Source: Rhodanobacter sp. A1T4
GTDB taxonomy: Bacteria > Pseudomonadota > Gammaproteobacteria > Xanthomonadales > Rhodanobacteraceae
Direction: 5' to 3'
Length of the DNA stretch: 64,000 bases
Assembly (NCBI RefSeq): GCF_014207185.1
Contig: NZ_JACHCP010000006.1
Span: 372,001 to 436,000 of the forward strand
Shown: in pieces, positions 7,984-16,450 of the stretch
Layout: each line of letters opens with the position of its first letter
Numbering within the stretch: the stretch's first letter is position 1
Position numbers and translations under genes: made by a program
The notes under the pieces: generated by a model
The model's database searches: none
What the model saw: only the letters and a program-made list of their open reading frames with translations
Told to the model about the DNA's origin: nothing

Positions 7984-9108
7984 ATGGTTATTGCATTTGT
8001 TCTTGTCGCTGCTTTTTGTCTTGGCTTGCTCGCTTGGCACGCCATAACGAAGCGTAGTCGCGTCGCACGGGCGCATAGCGGTTCGCCGGCATGGCGCAAT
8101 GGCCGCTTTCGCAACGTTGCCAATACAAGGGTTGCGAGCCTGGGCGAGGTGTGGAAGACGATGCGTGCCCATCGCGGCCTGCGCCGCAAACCGCAAAGTC
8201 CACTGCCGGTGGCGACGGTGCGCGCGGATGTGCTGAGCGGCCCCGCATCGCAGGCCTTGCAGGTGACATGGCTGGGCCATTCCAGCGTGCTGATTGAACT
8301 CGACGGACTGCGCCTGCTCACCGATCCCGTGCTAAGCGCCCGTGCGTCGCCGGTGCCGTTTGCGGGGCCGAAGCGCTTTGCGCCGCCAGCGCTTACCGTG
8401 GCGCAGTTGCCGCCGATCGATGCGGTCATCCTTTCACACGATCACTACGACCATCTTGATCGCGACACCATCCGTGCGCTGGCCGATCGTGTCGGCCACT
8501 TCTACACGACATTGGGTGTGGGTCAGCGACTGATCGCCTGGGGCGTGGACGCCAAGCGTGTGACCGAGCTGGACTGGTGGCAGGAAACACGCTTCGGTCC
8601 GCTCACTCTAGCCGCTACACCGGCCCAGCATTTTTCCGGCCGCGGCCTGCGCGACGGTAACTCGACGCTGTGGGCATCGTGGGTTGTGCTGGGCGCACAC
8701 GAGCGGCTGTTCTTCAGCGGAGACACCGGCATGCACGAGGGCTTTAGCAAGATCGGCGAGCGCTACGGGCCGTTCGATCTCACGCTGGTCGAATGCGGCG
8801 CCTACAACGAAACGTGGCCGGACGTACACATGCAGCCGGAGCAATCGCTCGCTGCGCACCAGCTGGTGCGCGGCAGGACGATGATGCCTGTGCACTGGGG
8901 TACCTTCGATTTGGCCTTCCATCGCTGGGACGAACCGGCCGAGCGCATTCGCGCGCTGGCGGCAGAGCAGGGCGTGCATCTGGTACAGCCGCGTCCTGGC
9001 GAAACCGTTCGTCCTGATACGGCTCTTCAATCCCCGTGGTGGCGGGCACTCGAAGTGAATGCCGTCAGCGATTCCACCATCAAGCTCATCAAGGAAACCA
9101 CCGCATGA
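7984..9108 (+). CDS. MBL-fold metallo-hydrolase (NAPE-PLD/UlaG-like), membrane-anchored
   Basis: A 374-residue protein with an N-terminal membrane helix (residues 1-20) and a metallo-beta-lactamase fold. The metal-binding motif HDHYDH is at residues 152-157, with later ligands in SGDTG and PVHWGT. The long N-terminal extension and overall pattern match the N-acyl-phosphatidylethanolamine phospholipase D / RomA-like group, whose members hydrolyse phosphodiester or other ester bonds; the substrate is not deducible. It lies directly behind two palindromic operators and its stop overlaps the start of the SDR gene (ATGA), so the two form an operon under TetR control. Confidence 0.9.
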   Translation: MVIAFVLVAAFCLGLLAWHAITKRSRVARAHSGSPAWRNGRFRNVANTRVASLGEVWKTMRAHRGLRRKPQSPLPVATVRADVLSGPASQALQVTWLGHSSVLIELDGLRLLTDPVLSARASPVPFAGPKRFAPPALTVAQLPPIDAVILSHDHYDHLDRDTIRALADRVGHFYTTLGVGQRLIAWGVDAKRVTELDWWQETRFGPLTLAATPAQHFSGRGLRDGNSTLWASWVVLGAHERLFFSGDTGMHEGFSKIGERYGPFDLTLVECGAYNETWPDVHMQPEQSLAAHQLVRGRTMMPVHWGTFDLAFHRWDEPAERIRALAAEQGVHLVQPRPGETVRPDTALQSPWWRALEVNAVSDSTIKLIKETTA

Positions 9109-10025
9109 GTGGCTTCACCATCAGCGACATTCCCTCACAGATCGGCAAACGCGTCATCGTTACCGGTGCCAACAGTGGCCTTGGCTACGAGACGGTACTG
9201 GCGTTGGCCAACACGGGGGCCGATGTGATCCTTGCAGCACGCAGCGAGAAAAAGGGTAGCGAGGCGCTGGCCAAAATCCGCGCGCTTTCGCCGCAGGCGA
9301 AGGTGCGGCTGGAGTTGCTCGATCTGTCCAGCCTTGCATCTGTCGCCGATTTCTCCGGAAGGCTAAATGCCGAAGGCCAGCCGCTGGATATGCTCATCAA
9401 CAACGCCGGTGTGATGGCCTTGCGCCAGCGCCAGACCACCGCCGACGGTTTCGAGATGCAGCTGGGCGTCAACTATCTCGGCCACTACGCGCTGACCGCG
9501 CAGCTGCTGCCGCTGCTGCATCGCGCGCCGGCACCACGCGTGGTCAACCTCAGCAGCTTGATGCATCGCATGGGTAAGATCCATTTCGATGACTTGCAGC
9601 TCGAACACGGTTACACACCCAACAAGGCTTACGGTCAGTCCAAGCTGGCGATGCTGATGTTTGCGTTGGAGCTGCAGCGACGGAGCGACGCCAATGGCTG
9701 GGGTCTCATGAGCAATGCTGCTCACCCCGGTTATGCGCGTACCGAACTGATTTCGAACGGTCCGGGATCGACGGGATTCATGTGGTATCTCAGCCGCTTG
9801 CTCGAACCGGCCGTCAGTCATTCCGCTGCCGCGGGTGCGCTGCCCACGCTTTATGCCGCGACCTCGCCGAAGGCAAAGGCTTCGGGCTATTACGGACCGG
9901 ATGGTTTTTCCGAACTCAAGGGCTCGCCAGCACCGGCCAATATTTCGGCAAGGGCAAATGATGTCGCGCCAGCTGCACGACTTTGGGATATTTCGGAAAA
10001 ACTGACCGGTGTGAGGTTTGCCTAA
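9105..10025 (+). CDS. Short-chain dehydrogenase/reductase
   Basis: A 306-residue oxidoreductase of the retinol-dehydrogenase/WW-oxidoreductase-like SDR group. The cofactor motif TGANSGLG is at about residues 20-27, NNAG at about 96-99, and the catalytic Tyr-x3-Lys appears as YGQSK. Its ATG overlaps the stop codon of the preceding hydrolase gene (ATGA), so translation is coupled and both are probably controlled by the divergent TetR regulator. The substrate is unknown; the pairing with a membrane-anchored lipid-type hydrolase suggests a lipophilic alcohol or ketone. Confidence 0.93.
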   Translation: MSGFTISDIPSQIGKRVIVTGANSGLGYETVLALANTGADVILAARSEKKGSEALAKIRALSPQAKVRLELLDLSSLASVADFSGRLNAEGQPLDMLINNAGVMALRQRQTTADGFEMQLGVNYLGHYALTAQLLPLLHRAPAPRVVNLSSLMHRMGKIHFDDLQLEHGYTPNKAYGQSKLAMLMFALELQRRSDANGWGLMSNAAHPGYARTELISNGPGSTGFMWYLSRLLEPAVSHSAAAGALPTLYAATSPKAKASGYYGPDGFSELKGSPAPANISARANDVAPAARLWDISEKLTGVRFA

Positions 10026-10150
10026 ACGGATGTCGGTGAATGGACACCGGTCACACCGAGAACCGGCATGACCTTTGATCCATGACCTCCGCTGTGTTCT
10101 TGATACATTGGGTCTTCCGCGAGAAAGCATTCGTAGAGGAATTCCGTTGT

Positions 10151-11059
10151 ATGAACCCCTGGGTCAGATGGATGACTGCAAGTGCGCTGATCACCGTCGC
10201 CATTAACCATGTTGAAGCGCAAGTCGCCCTGAGTGCGGCTGGCGATGGGCACGACGTGGTTCCAGTGACTGTCAATGGTCGCGGACCTTATCCTTTTGTG
10301 CTCGATACGGGTGCCGATGGCTCAGCGGTCTATCAATGGTTTGCCGACAAGGCCATGTTGAAGAAAGCTCCCGGTGGCACTGAGGAACTCTCGGGACAAA
10401 CAGGCAGCAGCCAGGTGACCATGTACTCAATCGGCAGCCTGGAACTTGATGGTTACCGTCTCAGACATGCAAAAGCCTATGGGTTACCCAATAGGCATGA
10501 CTCCGGCAAGGAGGCAGGAGTGCTGGGTAACGATTTCATGGATGGTGTGGTTGTTGCGTTCGATTATCTGTGCCGCAGGGTGGAGGTTCACGCAAAGCCG
10601 ATTGATCAGGACAAGGTCATAGGCAAAGGCGCGCCGGCGACATTGAGCGGACACGTCAAGGGTAATGATCTGCTGATTCTGCCGGTTATGGTGAATGGCG
10701 TCAGCGGCATGGCCATACTCGATACCGGTTCACGAAACACCCGCATGACGACCAGTTTCGCGCAAGCAGCTGGCATCGATGCGAGCTCGTCCGAATTTCA
10801 TGACGGAGAACCCATTTATGGGGCCAACTCCAAGCCGATGGTTCCCCGTAGCGGTCCCATTGGCAGCGTCGGCTTTGCGGGTGTCAGCGTCAATGCAGTG
10901 ACGGCGCAGGTCATCGATTTGCCGGTACTCAAAGAGGATTTCGGTGACAAGCCGGCGATGCTGCTCGGGGCGGATCTGTTGGGAAACTTCCGACTTCTCT
11001 ACGATCATCAGGCACGCGTGATCTGGGTTCGCCCATCGAGCTGTAGTGCGTCGAAGTAA
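10151..11059 (+). CDS. Exported retropepsin-like aspartic protease
   Basis: A 302-residue protein with a signal peptide (residues 1-23, cleavage near VEAQ) and two retropepsin-type active-site motifs: Asp52 in LDTGADGSA and Asp191 in LDTGSRNT. Two motifs in one chain suggest an internally duplicated protease that folds as a pseudo-dimer, as in pepsin-type enzymes, rather than a retroviral-style homodimer. An in-frame ATG at 10082 lies upstream, but 10151 gives the clean signal peptide and has AGAGGA about ten bases before it. It probably acts in the periplasm. It stands alone between the SDR gene and a serine hydrolase gene. Confidence 0.86.
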   Translation: MNPWVRWMTASALITVAINHVEAQVALSAAGDGHDVVPVTVNGRGPYPFVLDTGADGSAVYQWFADKAMLKKAPGGTEELSGQTGSSQVTMYSIGSLELDGYRLRHAKAYGLPNRHDSGKEAGVLGNDFMDGVVVAFDYLCRRVEVHAKPIDQDKVIGKGAPATLSGHVKGNDLLILPVMVNGVSGMAILDTGSRNTRMTTSFAQAAGIDASSSEFHDGEPIYGANSKPMVPRSGPIGSVGFAGVSVNAVTAQVIDLPVLKEDFGDKPAMLLGADLLGNFRLLYDHQARVIWVRPSSCSASK

Positions 11060-11187
11060 GGTCTCACGATAAGCAAATCGGGTCCTGGCACCTGAATACC
11101 GTTAGGCTTTCCCTTCTAGCGTGTCTGTTGCCGTGGTCGAACCCGGTTCGACCCGTAAATCTCTGGGGCCGGGTTGAAAGGGGGCTC

Positions 11188-12588
11188 GTGTCCAAGCAAA
11201 GAAAGTCGATCGGCGTCTACGTTGGGCGCATCTTTGTGGGGCTGTTGGTCATTCTGTTCGGGCTGATTCTGTGGAAGCGCCCGGACAATGCGATTCGTAT
11301 TGCGACCGCCAGCATTTCCGACGTGATGTGTTCCGGTGTGTTTGTTTCTGGACTGCCGCCGCAGCGTGCGTTTGATGAGAGCTTTGCGACTGACAAGGGA
11401 TTGAAGATTTTGTTGCCGGGTCTGCATTACGTGGTCGACCGCGCGAATCGCCGCATCACGACCGACTGGCACGGTCGCTTTTCCAGCGTGTCTACTTACT
11501 ACCCGTCCTACGGCTGTGCGCTGCCATGGCAGACACCGGGTGTTGGCACTCTGCAAGCTGCACACGAAGTAACGAATCCACCTGAAATCCGACCACTGGT
11601 CGAGTCAAACGATCCGGAGATTCGTGATGCGCTGGCACGTGCGTTTGCGGAGCCGGCGACAGGCGCTCGCCGTCATGTGCATGCGATCGTGGTGATGCAC
11701 AACGGCGACATTATCGCGGAGCGTTACGCGAATGGCTTTGATCCCGACACGCCGCTGTTGGCTTACTCGGTCAGCAAGTCGGTAATCAATGCACTGGTCG
11801 GCATATTGGTGAAGCAGGGCAGGCTGGACGTGCATGCGCTGGCACCGGTAGCCGCATGGAACGGCCCTGCCGATCCGCGCCATACGCTCACGCTGGATAA
11901 CCTGCTGCGCATGGCCTCTGGTCTTGCGCTGACCGAGGACGATAGCGGCTTCGATCCGGTGTCGATCATGATGTTCCAGAGATCCGACATGGCGACGTAT
12001 GCGGCGCAGGCAAAGTTGAAGGCGAAACCCGGTACCGAGTGGGAATACAGCAGTGGCAATACACTGATCGTCGCCGGTGTGCTGCGCGATGCCGTGGGAG
12101 GTGGCGCGGCTGGCATGATCCGTTTCGCGCACAGGGAGTTGTTCGATGCCATCGGCATGCGCCATGTGCTGATGGAGTTCGATGGCGCGCAAACCCTGAT
12201 CGGCTCGACCCGTATCTACGCCTCCGCACGCGACTGGGCGCGCTTCGGTCAGCTCTATCTCAATGATGGCGTGGCGAATGGCCGGCGAATTCTTCCGTCG
12301 CAATGGAACACCTATTCGAGCAGCCCCACGTTCGATGCGCCCTACGGTGCCGGTTTCTGGAGCAACGTGCCAGCACCGGGCGACAGGGAACCTCGCATTG
12401 CGGGCTTGCCAGCGGATGCCTATTTCGCCTCGGGCATGAACGGGCAGCGCATCGTGATCGTACCTTCGAAACACCTGGTGATCGTCAGGTTCGGCACGAC
12501 CGTCGACCCGCCGAATTTCGACATGAAGGGGCTCGTTCGTCTTGTTGCCGATGTATCTGGTGCAGTCAGTGACGCCTCGCCGAAGTGA
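11188..12588 (+). CDS. Class C beta-lactamase-fold serine hydrolase, membrane-anchored
   Basis: A 466-residue protein. The GTG start at 11188 follows a strong ribosome site (AAAGGGGG at 11177-11184). An N-terminal membrane helix (residues about 9-28) would hold it on the periplasmic face. The penicillin-binding-type active site shows Ser194-x-x-Lys197 (SVSK) and Tyr287-S-S (YSSGN); the third motif appears as a degenerate SGMNGQ. Family members include AmpC-like enzymes, esterases and D-aminopeptidases, so this need not confer resistance. A spacer domain of about 150 residues between anchor and catalytic fold is typical of the EstB/6-aminohexanoate-dimer-hydrolase-like group. Confidence 0.9.
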   Translation: MSKQRKSIGVYVGRIFVGLLVILFGLILWKRPDNAIRIATASISDVMCSGVFVSGLPPQRAFDESFATDKGLKILLPGLHYVVDRANRRITTDWHGRFSSVSTYYPSYGCALPWQTPGVGTLQAAHEVTNPPEIRPLVESNDPEIRDALARAFAEPATGARRHVHAIVVMHNGDIIAERYANGFDPDTPLLAYSVSKSVINALVGILVKQGRLDVHALAPVAAWNGPADPRHTLTLDNLLRMASGLALTEDDSGFDPVSIMMFQRSDMATYAAQAKLKAKPGTEWEYSSGNTLIVAGVLRDAVGGGAAGMIRFAHRELFDAIGMRHVLMEFDGAQTLIGSTRIYASARDWARFGQLYLNDGVANGRRILPSQWNTYSSSPTFDAPYGAGFWSNVPAPGDREPRIAGLPADAYFASGMNGQRIVIVPSKHLVIVRFGTTVDPPNFDMKGLVRLVADVSGAVSDASPK

Positions 12589-12685
12589 CGTTTGCCGCTG
12601 GATAGCAGACATGCGTAGAGATGACGGACACCACGATCCGAAACCCGGACTCACGCGAAGGGGCGCTACTGTTCTCGGTCAGCCG

Positions 12686-12714
12686 TTACGGCTCGTATAA
12701 ACGGCTCGTATAAT
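12686..12714 (+). promoter_or_regulatory. Candidate promoter with 13-bp tandem duplication
   Basis: The 13-mer ACGGCTCGTATAA occurs twice head to tail (12688-12700 and 12701-12713). The second copy completes a perfect TATAAT at 12709-12714; 17 bp before it is TTACGG as a possible -35. Initiation about seven bases downstream would leave almost no leader before the Sel1 gene ATG at 12728, which has no visible ribosome site. Confidence 0.5.
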
Positions 12715-12727
12715 AGGGCATGCCTCA

Positions 12728-13480
12728 ATGCCGCCAGTGGTCTCCCCCAGCATGACTGCTGACGAATTACGCAATCTGCTGAAACTCGATCCTGAGCACG
12801 CCGCGGAGACCGTTCAGGGGCTCGGTAACCAAGGACTCCTCGCAGCGCAGATTCTTTTTGGCCAGATGCTGCTGGAAGGCAAAGGGACTATAAGAAGCCG
12901 AGCCGCCGCGCTGGCTTGGTTCGAGCTGGCTGGAAAACAAGGCAGTGCCGAGGCCATAAATATGGTCGGGCGTTGCCTGGAAAATGGCTGGGGCACCGAA
13001 CCTGACGTAGCGCAGGCGCTGGCCTGCTACGTGTACGCCGCCAAGCTGGGGCATGACTGGGCACAGTACAACGTGGCCCGTATGTATTTCGACGGCGCCG
13101 GCGTCGAGCCCGATGCTGAGCGGGCCGCGCATTGGTACGCGCAGGCGGCGAACCAGGGTCATGCGCGGTCGATGAATCGGCTTGCGCGGTGTTACGAGCA
13201 GGGTTGGGGTGTCGTGCAGAACCAGTCAAGGGCCACGGACTGGTACCGACGCTCTGCCGAGGCCGGCTACTTCCGTGGGCAGTACAACTGGGCTACAGCC
13301 CTGGTGAGGGCGGGCAAGGTCGACGAAGCGGCGAACTGGCTGATCCGGGCCAGTCAGGAAGCGACGACCCAGTTGAAGAAGGCTATTGCCAGCTACGCCG
13401 CACAGATCGACCACCCCGCGATGCGCGCCGTTGCTTCGTCTCTGAACGAAGCACTTCGTGCACTAGATGCCTCAAAGTAG
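12728..13480 (+). CDS. Sel1-like (TPR) repeat protein
   Basis: A 250-residue protein without signal peptide. It carries four to five Sel1 repeats between about residues 45 and 210, recognised by recurring patterns such as ALAWFELAGKQG, ALACYVYAAKLG, AAHWYAQAANQG and ATDWYRRSAEAG at intervals of about 36. Such solenoids bind other proteins; the partner is unknown. The ATG at 12728 is near the predicted transcription start and lacks a Shine-Dalgarno sequence, so a leaderless or near-leaderless message is possible; an alternative ATG is at 12752. It is convergent with the M14 peptidase gene. Confidence 0.87.
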   Translation: MPPVVSPSMTADELRNLLKLDPEHAAETVQGLGNQGLLAAQILFGQMLLEGKGTIRSRAAALAWFELAGKQGSAEAINMVGRCLENGWGTEPDVAQALACYVYAAKLGHDWAQYNVARMYFDGAGVEPDAERAAHWYAQAANQGHARSMNRLARCYEQGWGVVQNQSRATDWYRRSAEAGYFRGQYNWATALVRAGKVDEAANWLIRASQEATTQLKKAIASYAAQIDHPAMRAVASSLNEALRALDASK

Positions 13481-13517
13481 AAGGCAAGCTCCGATGTGCT
13501 GAATGCATTGGGCTTGC

Positions 13518-13549
13518 GGATGGGCAGCCATCTCGATGACTGCCCATCC
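13518..13549. terminator. Bidirectional hairpin between convergent genes
   Basis: A 10-bp perfect inverted repeat, GGATGGGCAG and CTGCCCATCC, with a 12-base loop. It sits between the stops of the Sel1 gene (13480) and the M14 peptidase gene (13561). There is no T-tract on either side, so termination strength is uncertain. Confidence 0.5.
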
Positions 13550-13560
13550 AGAGAGCTGAC

Positions 13561-16311
13561 TTATGGTTCAGCCGTCTGGCCATCCAGTTGATTGAAGTGG
13601 GTGATGGCGTTGAAGACCAGGCCGTAGCTGCCTATGGTTTCGCCGCGCCAGATCGGGTTGCCGGCGAATAGCAGCACGTTGCCGTTGCCGTAGTGGGCGT
13701 CGACGACAGCGGCGCGTTCGGCCATTTCATCGCCACCGTCGAGCAGGCCGGCGATCAGCAGCTTGTCGGCATCGGCGTAGCGCAGGATCACCTGCGGACG
13801 CTGATCGGCGGGAATCGCCAGCGGGTTGTTACGCAGCTGCTCGGCGTTGAGCGGGGTGGCTTGCCAGGGCTTGGGATCGGGCAGGGCCGGTGGTGCTACC
13901 GAGGCGCGACCTTCGGGCGTGTCAGTGTCGTGCGGGCCACCGCGTCCGGTGGGGCGCTGGAAGTCCTTGGCATTCGGCAGGCCGTCGTCGCCGGTGATCT
14001 GGTTAGAGACGGTAAAGGACTGGCCCAACGAGCTGTATAGCGCCAGGTCGTCGCTGGCGTAACCGCTGGCGACAGGATTTTTGCGATCGACAAAAGTGCT
14101 TTGCAGCACGCTGCCGACGACCTTGAGGTTGTGTGTGGGCGTGACAAACACGCCCGGCGCCATGCCGCTGTCGATGGCGAACTTGGCGGTGTCCTCGGCG
14201 GTGACCAGCAGGCCGCCGGCGTGTACGAACTGTTTCAGGTTTTCGAGACCCTTGGCACCCAGGCCCGGTCGAATATCGTCAGTCGAATCGATCTTGCCGA
14301 TGTTGGGCGTGAGCTTGGTGGTTTTCCACGGCATGGGGTTACCCCACATCGGCAGGCCGTCGACGATCTGTTCTGCAGTAACACCGCCAATCGGGCCGAA
14401 CAGGATCACGTCGTACTTCGCATGCAGGTCGCTGCTGCGCGCCACATCCTGCGTGCTGATGTAGGTGTAGGGCACGTGCAGCTTGTCCAGCGCCATGCGC
14501 CACCAGCCTTCGGTCTGGGTATCCAGCCAGGTGTGCATCAACGCAATGCGTGGCAGCTTCGCCACTGGGATATCGATCGCGGCCAGTCCCTGCGGCGGCG
14601 TGATGGCATCGCTGACAGCGCTCATCGGTGCCTTCAGGATGGCATTGTCGGTGACTCGTACCACTTGGACGTTGAACAGGTCGCCCATCGACCAGGCGGT
14701 ATCGTCGTAGGGATGCTGCTGCGGGTCTTTCGGCGACCAGTACTGGCGGTCGAGCAGCGCGTCGGCAATTCGAGAGTACGGTTGGTCCATGCGCACCACA
14801 TAGCTACCGGTGGCGAAGGTGCGTGAACTGGCCTTGGCTTTCGGGTCATCGCCTTGTTTCGGCAGGGTGACCGTGACAGGTGCCGTGGTCCGGCTGATTT
14901 CGACGTGCTGCAGCTGCATGACGTGTAACAACTGAGACTGCGAGCCGGTACGCGTTTCATCCGCAGGAAACACGTAAGCGGCTGGGCCGGCTTCCTGCGG
15001 TTTCTCGATCGAGCGCTTGCCCTTGAGGTAGAAATTCTTCAGGAACAACGGGCCGTTGTCGGAGAAATAATTCAGTGCGGTGAGCAGACCGGTCTGTTCG
15101 TAGTTGTTGTTGTCGCGTTGCGACCAGAGTACCTCGGGCAACGGAGGGTTCGGCCGGTACCAGGTGCGTGCGTATTCCTTGGGGCTGAGCGTGCGTTTGA
15201 CCGTATCGGCACCGTCGTTACCGAAGGTTTCATACAGACGGCTGACGCCGTTGTGCATGGCGGCGATGAACATCAGATAGCCCGGGCTCCAGGTATCGAA
15301 GTCGCCGTGGGTGAACACGCCGGGCATGCCGAACTTGGTCAGCTCCTGCACGTTGTTCCAGCCCAGCTGTTGCCACTCGCCGGTCAGGATGGGGTCGATC
15401 CATGCGTTGTACGGGCCATCGCCGACGGTATTGTCGTAGAGGAACGGCACTGATTCGTGCAGATCGTGCAGCACTTGCGCATGCCAGCCGATATAGGCGT
15501 CGGCGATGTTGCGCGTCAGGTTCAGCGTCATGCCCATCGCGTCGCGGTTGTTGTCATGCGCCACGTAATGGCCCCAGTACATCAGCGGCGAGTAGTTCTG
15601 TCCCGGATGCGCCAGATGCCAGTTGTACAGATCGACCATGCGGTCGCGGCCGTCGACTTCGACGATCGGCGTGATCAGTGTGATCACGTGCGAGCGGATG
15701 TGCTTGATATACGGCGAATCGTCCACGGCGAGGCGATAGGCCAGCTCCATCAGCGCGGTTGGTGCGCCGGTTTCGGTGGAGTGGATGGTGCCGGTGATGT
15801 AATAAACCGGCGTCGATTGCGCGACCAGTTGATCGGCGGTGTCGTCGTTCATGCCGATAGTGCGAGGGTCGGCCAGCTTGGCCAGCCGCGCCTTGTTGGC
15901 GTCCAGATCAGCGAGCACGTTTTCGTCCGCAATGGCCACCGCAATCATCTCGCGGCCTTCTTCGCTTTTACCAATCGAGAACACTTTCACTCGTGGGCTG
16001 GCTGCGGCCAGTGCACGGAAATAGCGATAGACATCAGCGGAGTAGGGCAGATAATTCGGCGCGCCGGAAATATGGCCCAGTACCTTGTCGGGTGTTGGCA
16101 CGGTCGCGGAGGCGGGCAGGTAATCGGTCAGCGGCGAGTTGAACGATGGATCGGTGGTGAACTTAAGGATCTGGTCGGTGTATGCCTGATCAATTGCCTG
16201 GGCCGGATCGCGGGCATAGGACTTTGCTCCTGCCGTATCACTCGCTGCCGACGTTGCGCCAACACCAAGCGCCAGCAGCGCAGTCAGTGAAAGCCGGATG
16301 GACACGCGCAT
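13561..16311 (-). CDS. Exported M14 zinc carboxypeptidase-like protein
   Basis: A 916-residue exported protein. The start at 16311 has AGGGG nine bases upstream and gives a signal peptide (MRVSIRLSLTALLALGVGA). An M14 carboxypeptidase domain covers roughly residues 60-420: the zinc ligands His177 and Glu180 are in IHSTETG and a later His is in LHES. The C-terminal half (about 500-910) is a long extension with a glutamine-amidotransferase-like fold suggested by segments such as GGLLVTAEDTAKFAIDSG, seen in large secreted M14 proteins of Xanthomonadales. It probably trims C-terminal residues from peptides outside the cytoplasm. It is followed, in the same direction on the map, by further secreted peptidases. 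Confidence 0.9.
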   Translation of the reverse strand: MRVSIRLSLTALLALGVGATSAASDTAGAKSYARDPAQAIDQAYTDQILKFTTDPSFNSPLTDYLPASATVPTPDKVLGHISGAPNYLPYSADVYRYFRALAAASPRVKVFSIGKSEEGREMIAVAIADENVLADLDANKARLAKLADPRTIGMNDDTADQLVAQSTPVYYITGTIHSTETGAPTALMELAYRLAVDDSPYIKHIRSHVITLITPIVEVDGRDRMVDLYNWHLAHPGQNYSPLMYWGHYVAHDNNRDAMGMTLNLTRNIADAYIGWHAQVLHDLHESVPFLYDNTVGDGPYNAWIDPILTGEWQQLGWNNVQELTKFGMPGVFTHGDFDTWSPGYLMFIAAMHNGVSRLYETFGNDGADTVKRTLSPKEYARTWYRPNPPLPEVLWSQRDNNNYEQTGLLTALNYFSDNGPLFLKNFYLKGKRSIEKPQEAGPAAYVFPADETRTGSQSQLLHVMQLQHVEISRTTAPVTVTLPKQGDDPKAKASSRTFATGSYVVRMDQPYSRIADALLDRQYWSPKDPQQHPYDDTAWSMGDLFNVQVVRVTDNAILKAPMSAVSDAITPPQGLAAIDIPVAKLPRIALMHTWLDTQTEGWWRMALDKLHVPYTYISTQDVARSSDLHAKYDVILFGPIGGVTAEQIVDGLPMWGNPMPWKTTKLTPNIGKIDSTDDIRPGLGAKGLENLKQFVHAGGLLVTAEDTAKFAIDSGMAPGVFVTPTHNLKVVGSVLQSTFVDRKNPVASGYASDDLALYSSLGQSFTVSNQITGDDGLPNAKDFQRPTGRGGPHDTDTPEGRASVAPPALPDPKPWQATPLNAEQLRNNPLAIPADQRPQVILRYADADKLLIAGLLDGGDEMAERAAVVDAHYGNGNVLLFAGNPIWRGETIGSYGLVFNAITHFNQLDGQTAEP

Positions 16312-16409
16312 GATGCATTTCCCCTGATTGGCACGACGACAGATCGATGCACTCTGCCAGAACACGCAGAGTTTCGTGTAGCCCAAGAGTTGGGTAGCTA
16401 TCTGGCGAG

Positions 16410-16436
16410 AACCTGCCTTCTTCATGAAGGCAGGTT
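16410..16436. terminator. Hairpin between M14 and S9 peptidase genes
   Basis: An 11-bp perfect stem, AACCTGCCTTC and GAAGGCAGGTT, with a 5-base loop, lying 15 bases beyond the stop of the S9 peptidase gene. On the minus strand only a short T run follows the stem; the T-rich side (TTTTAT) is on the plus strand. It is most likely the terminator of the S9 gene. Confidence 0.6.
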
Positions 16437-16450
16437 TTATCTACGATGGC

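Noticed and set aside
11188-12588. Calling the class C beta-lactamase-fold protein an antibiotic resistance gene
   Set aside because: Length, membrane anchor, and the degenerate third motif fit esterase/peptidase-type members better than AmpC.
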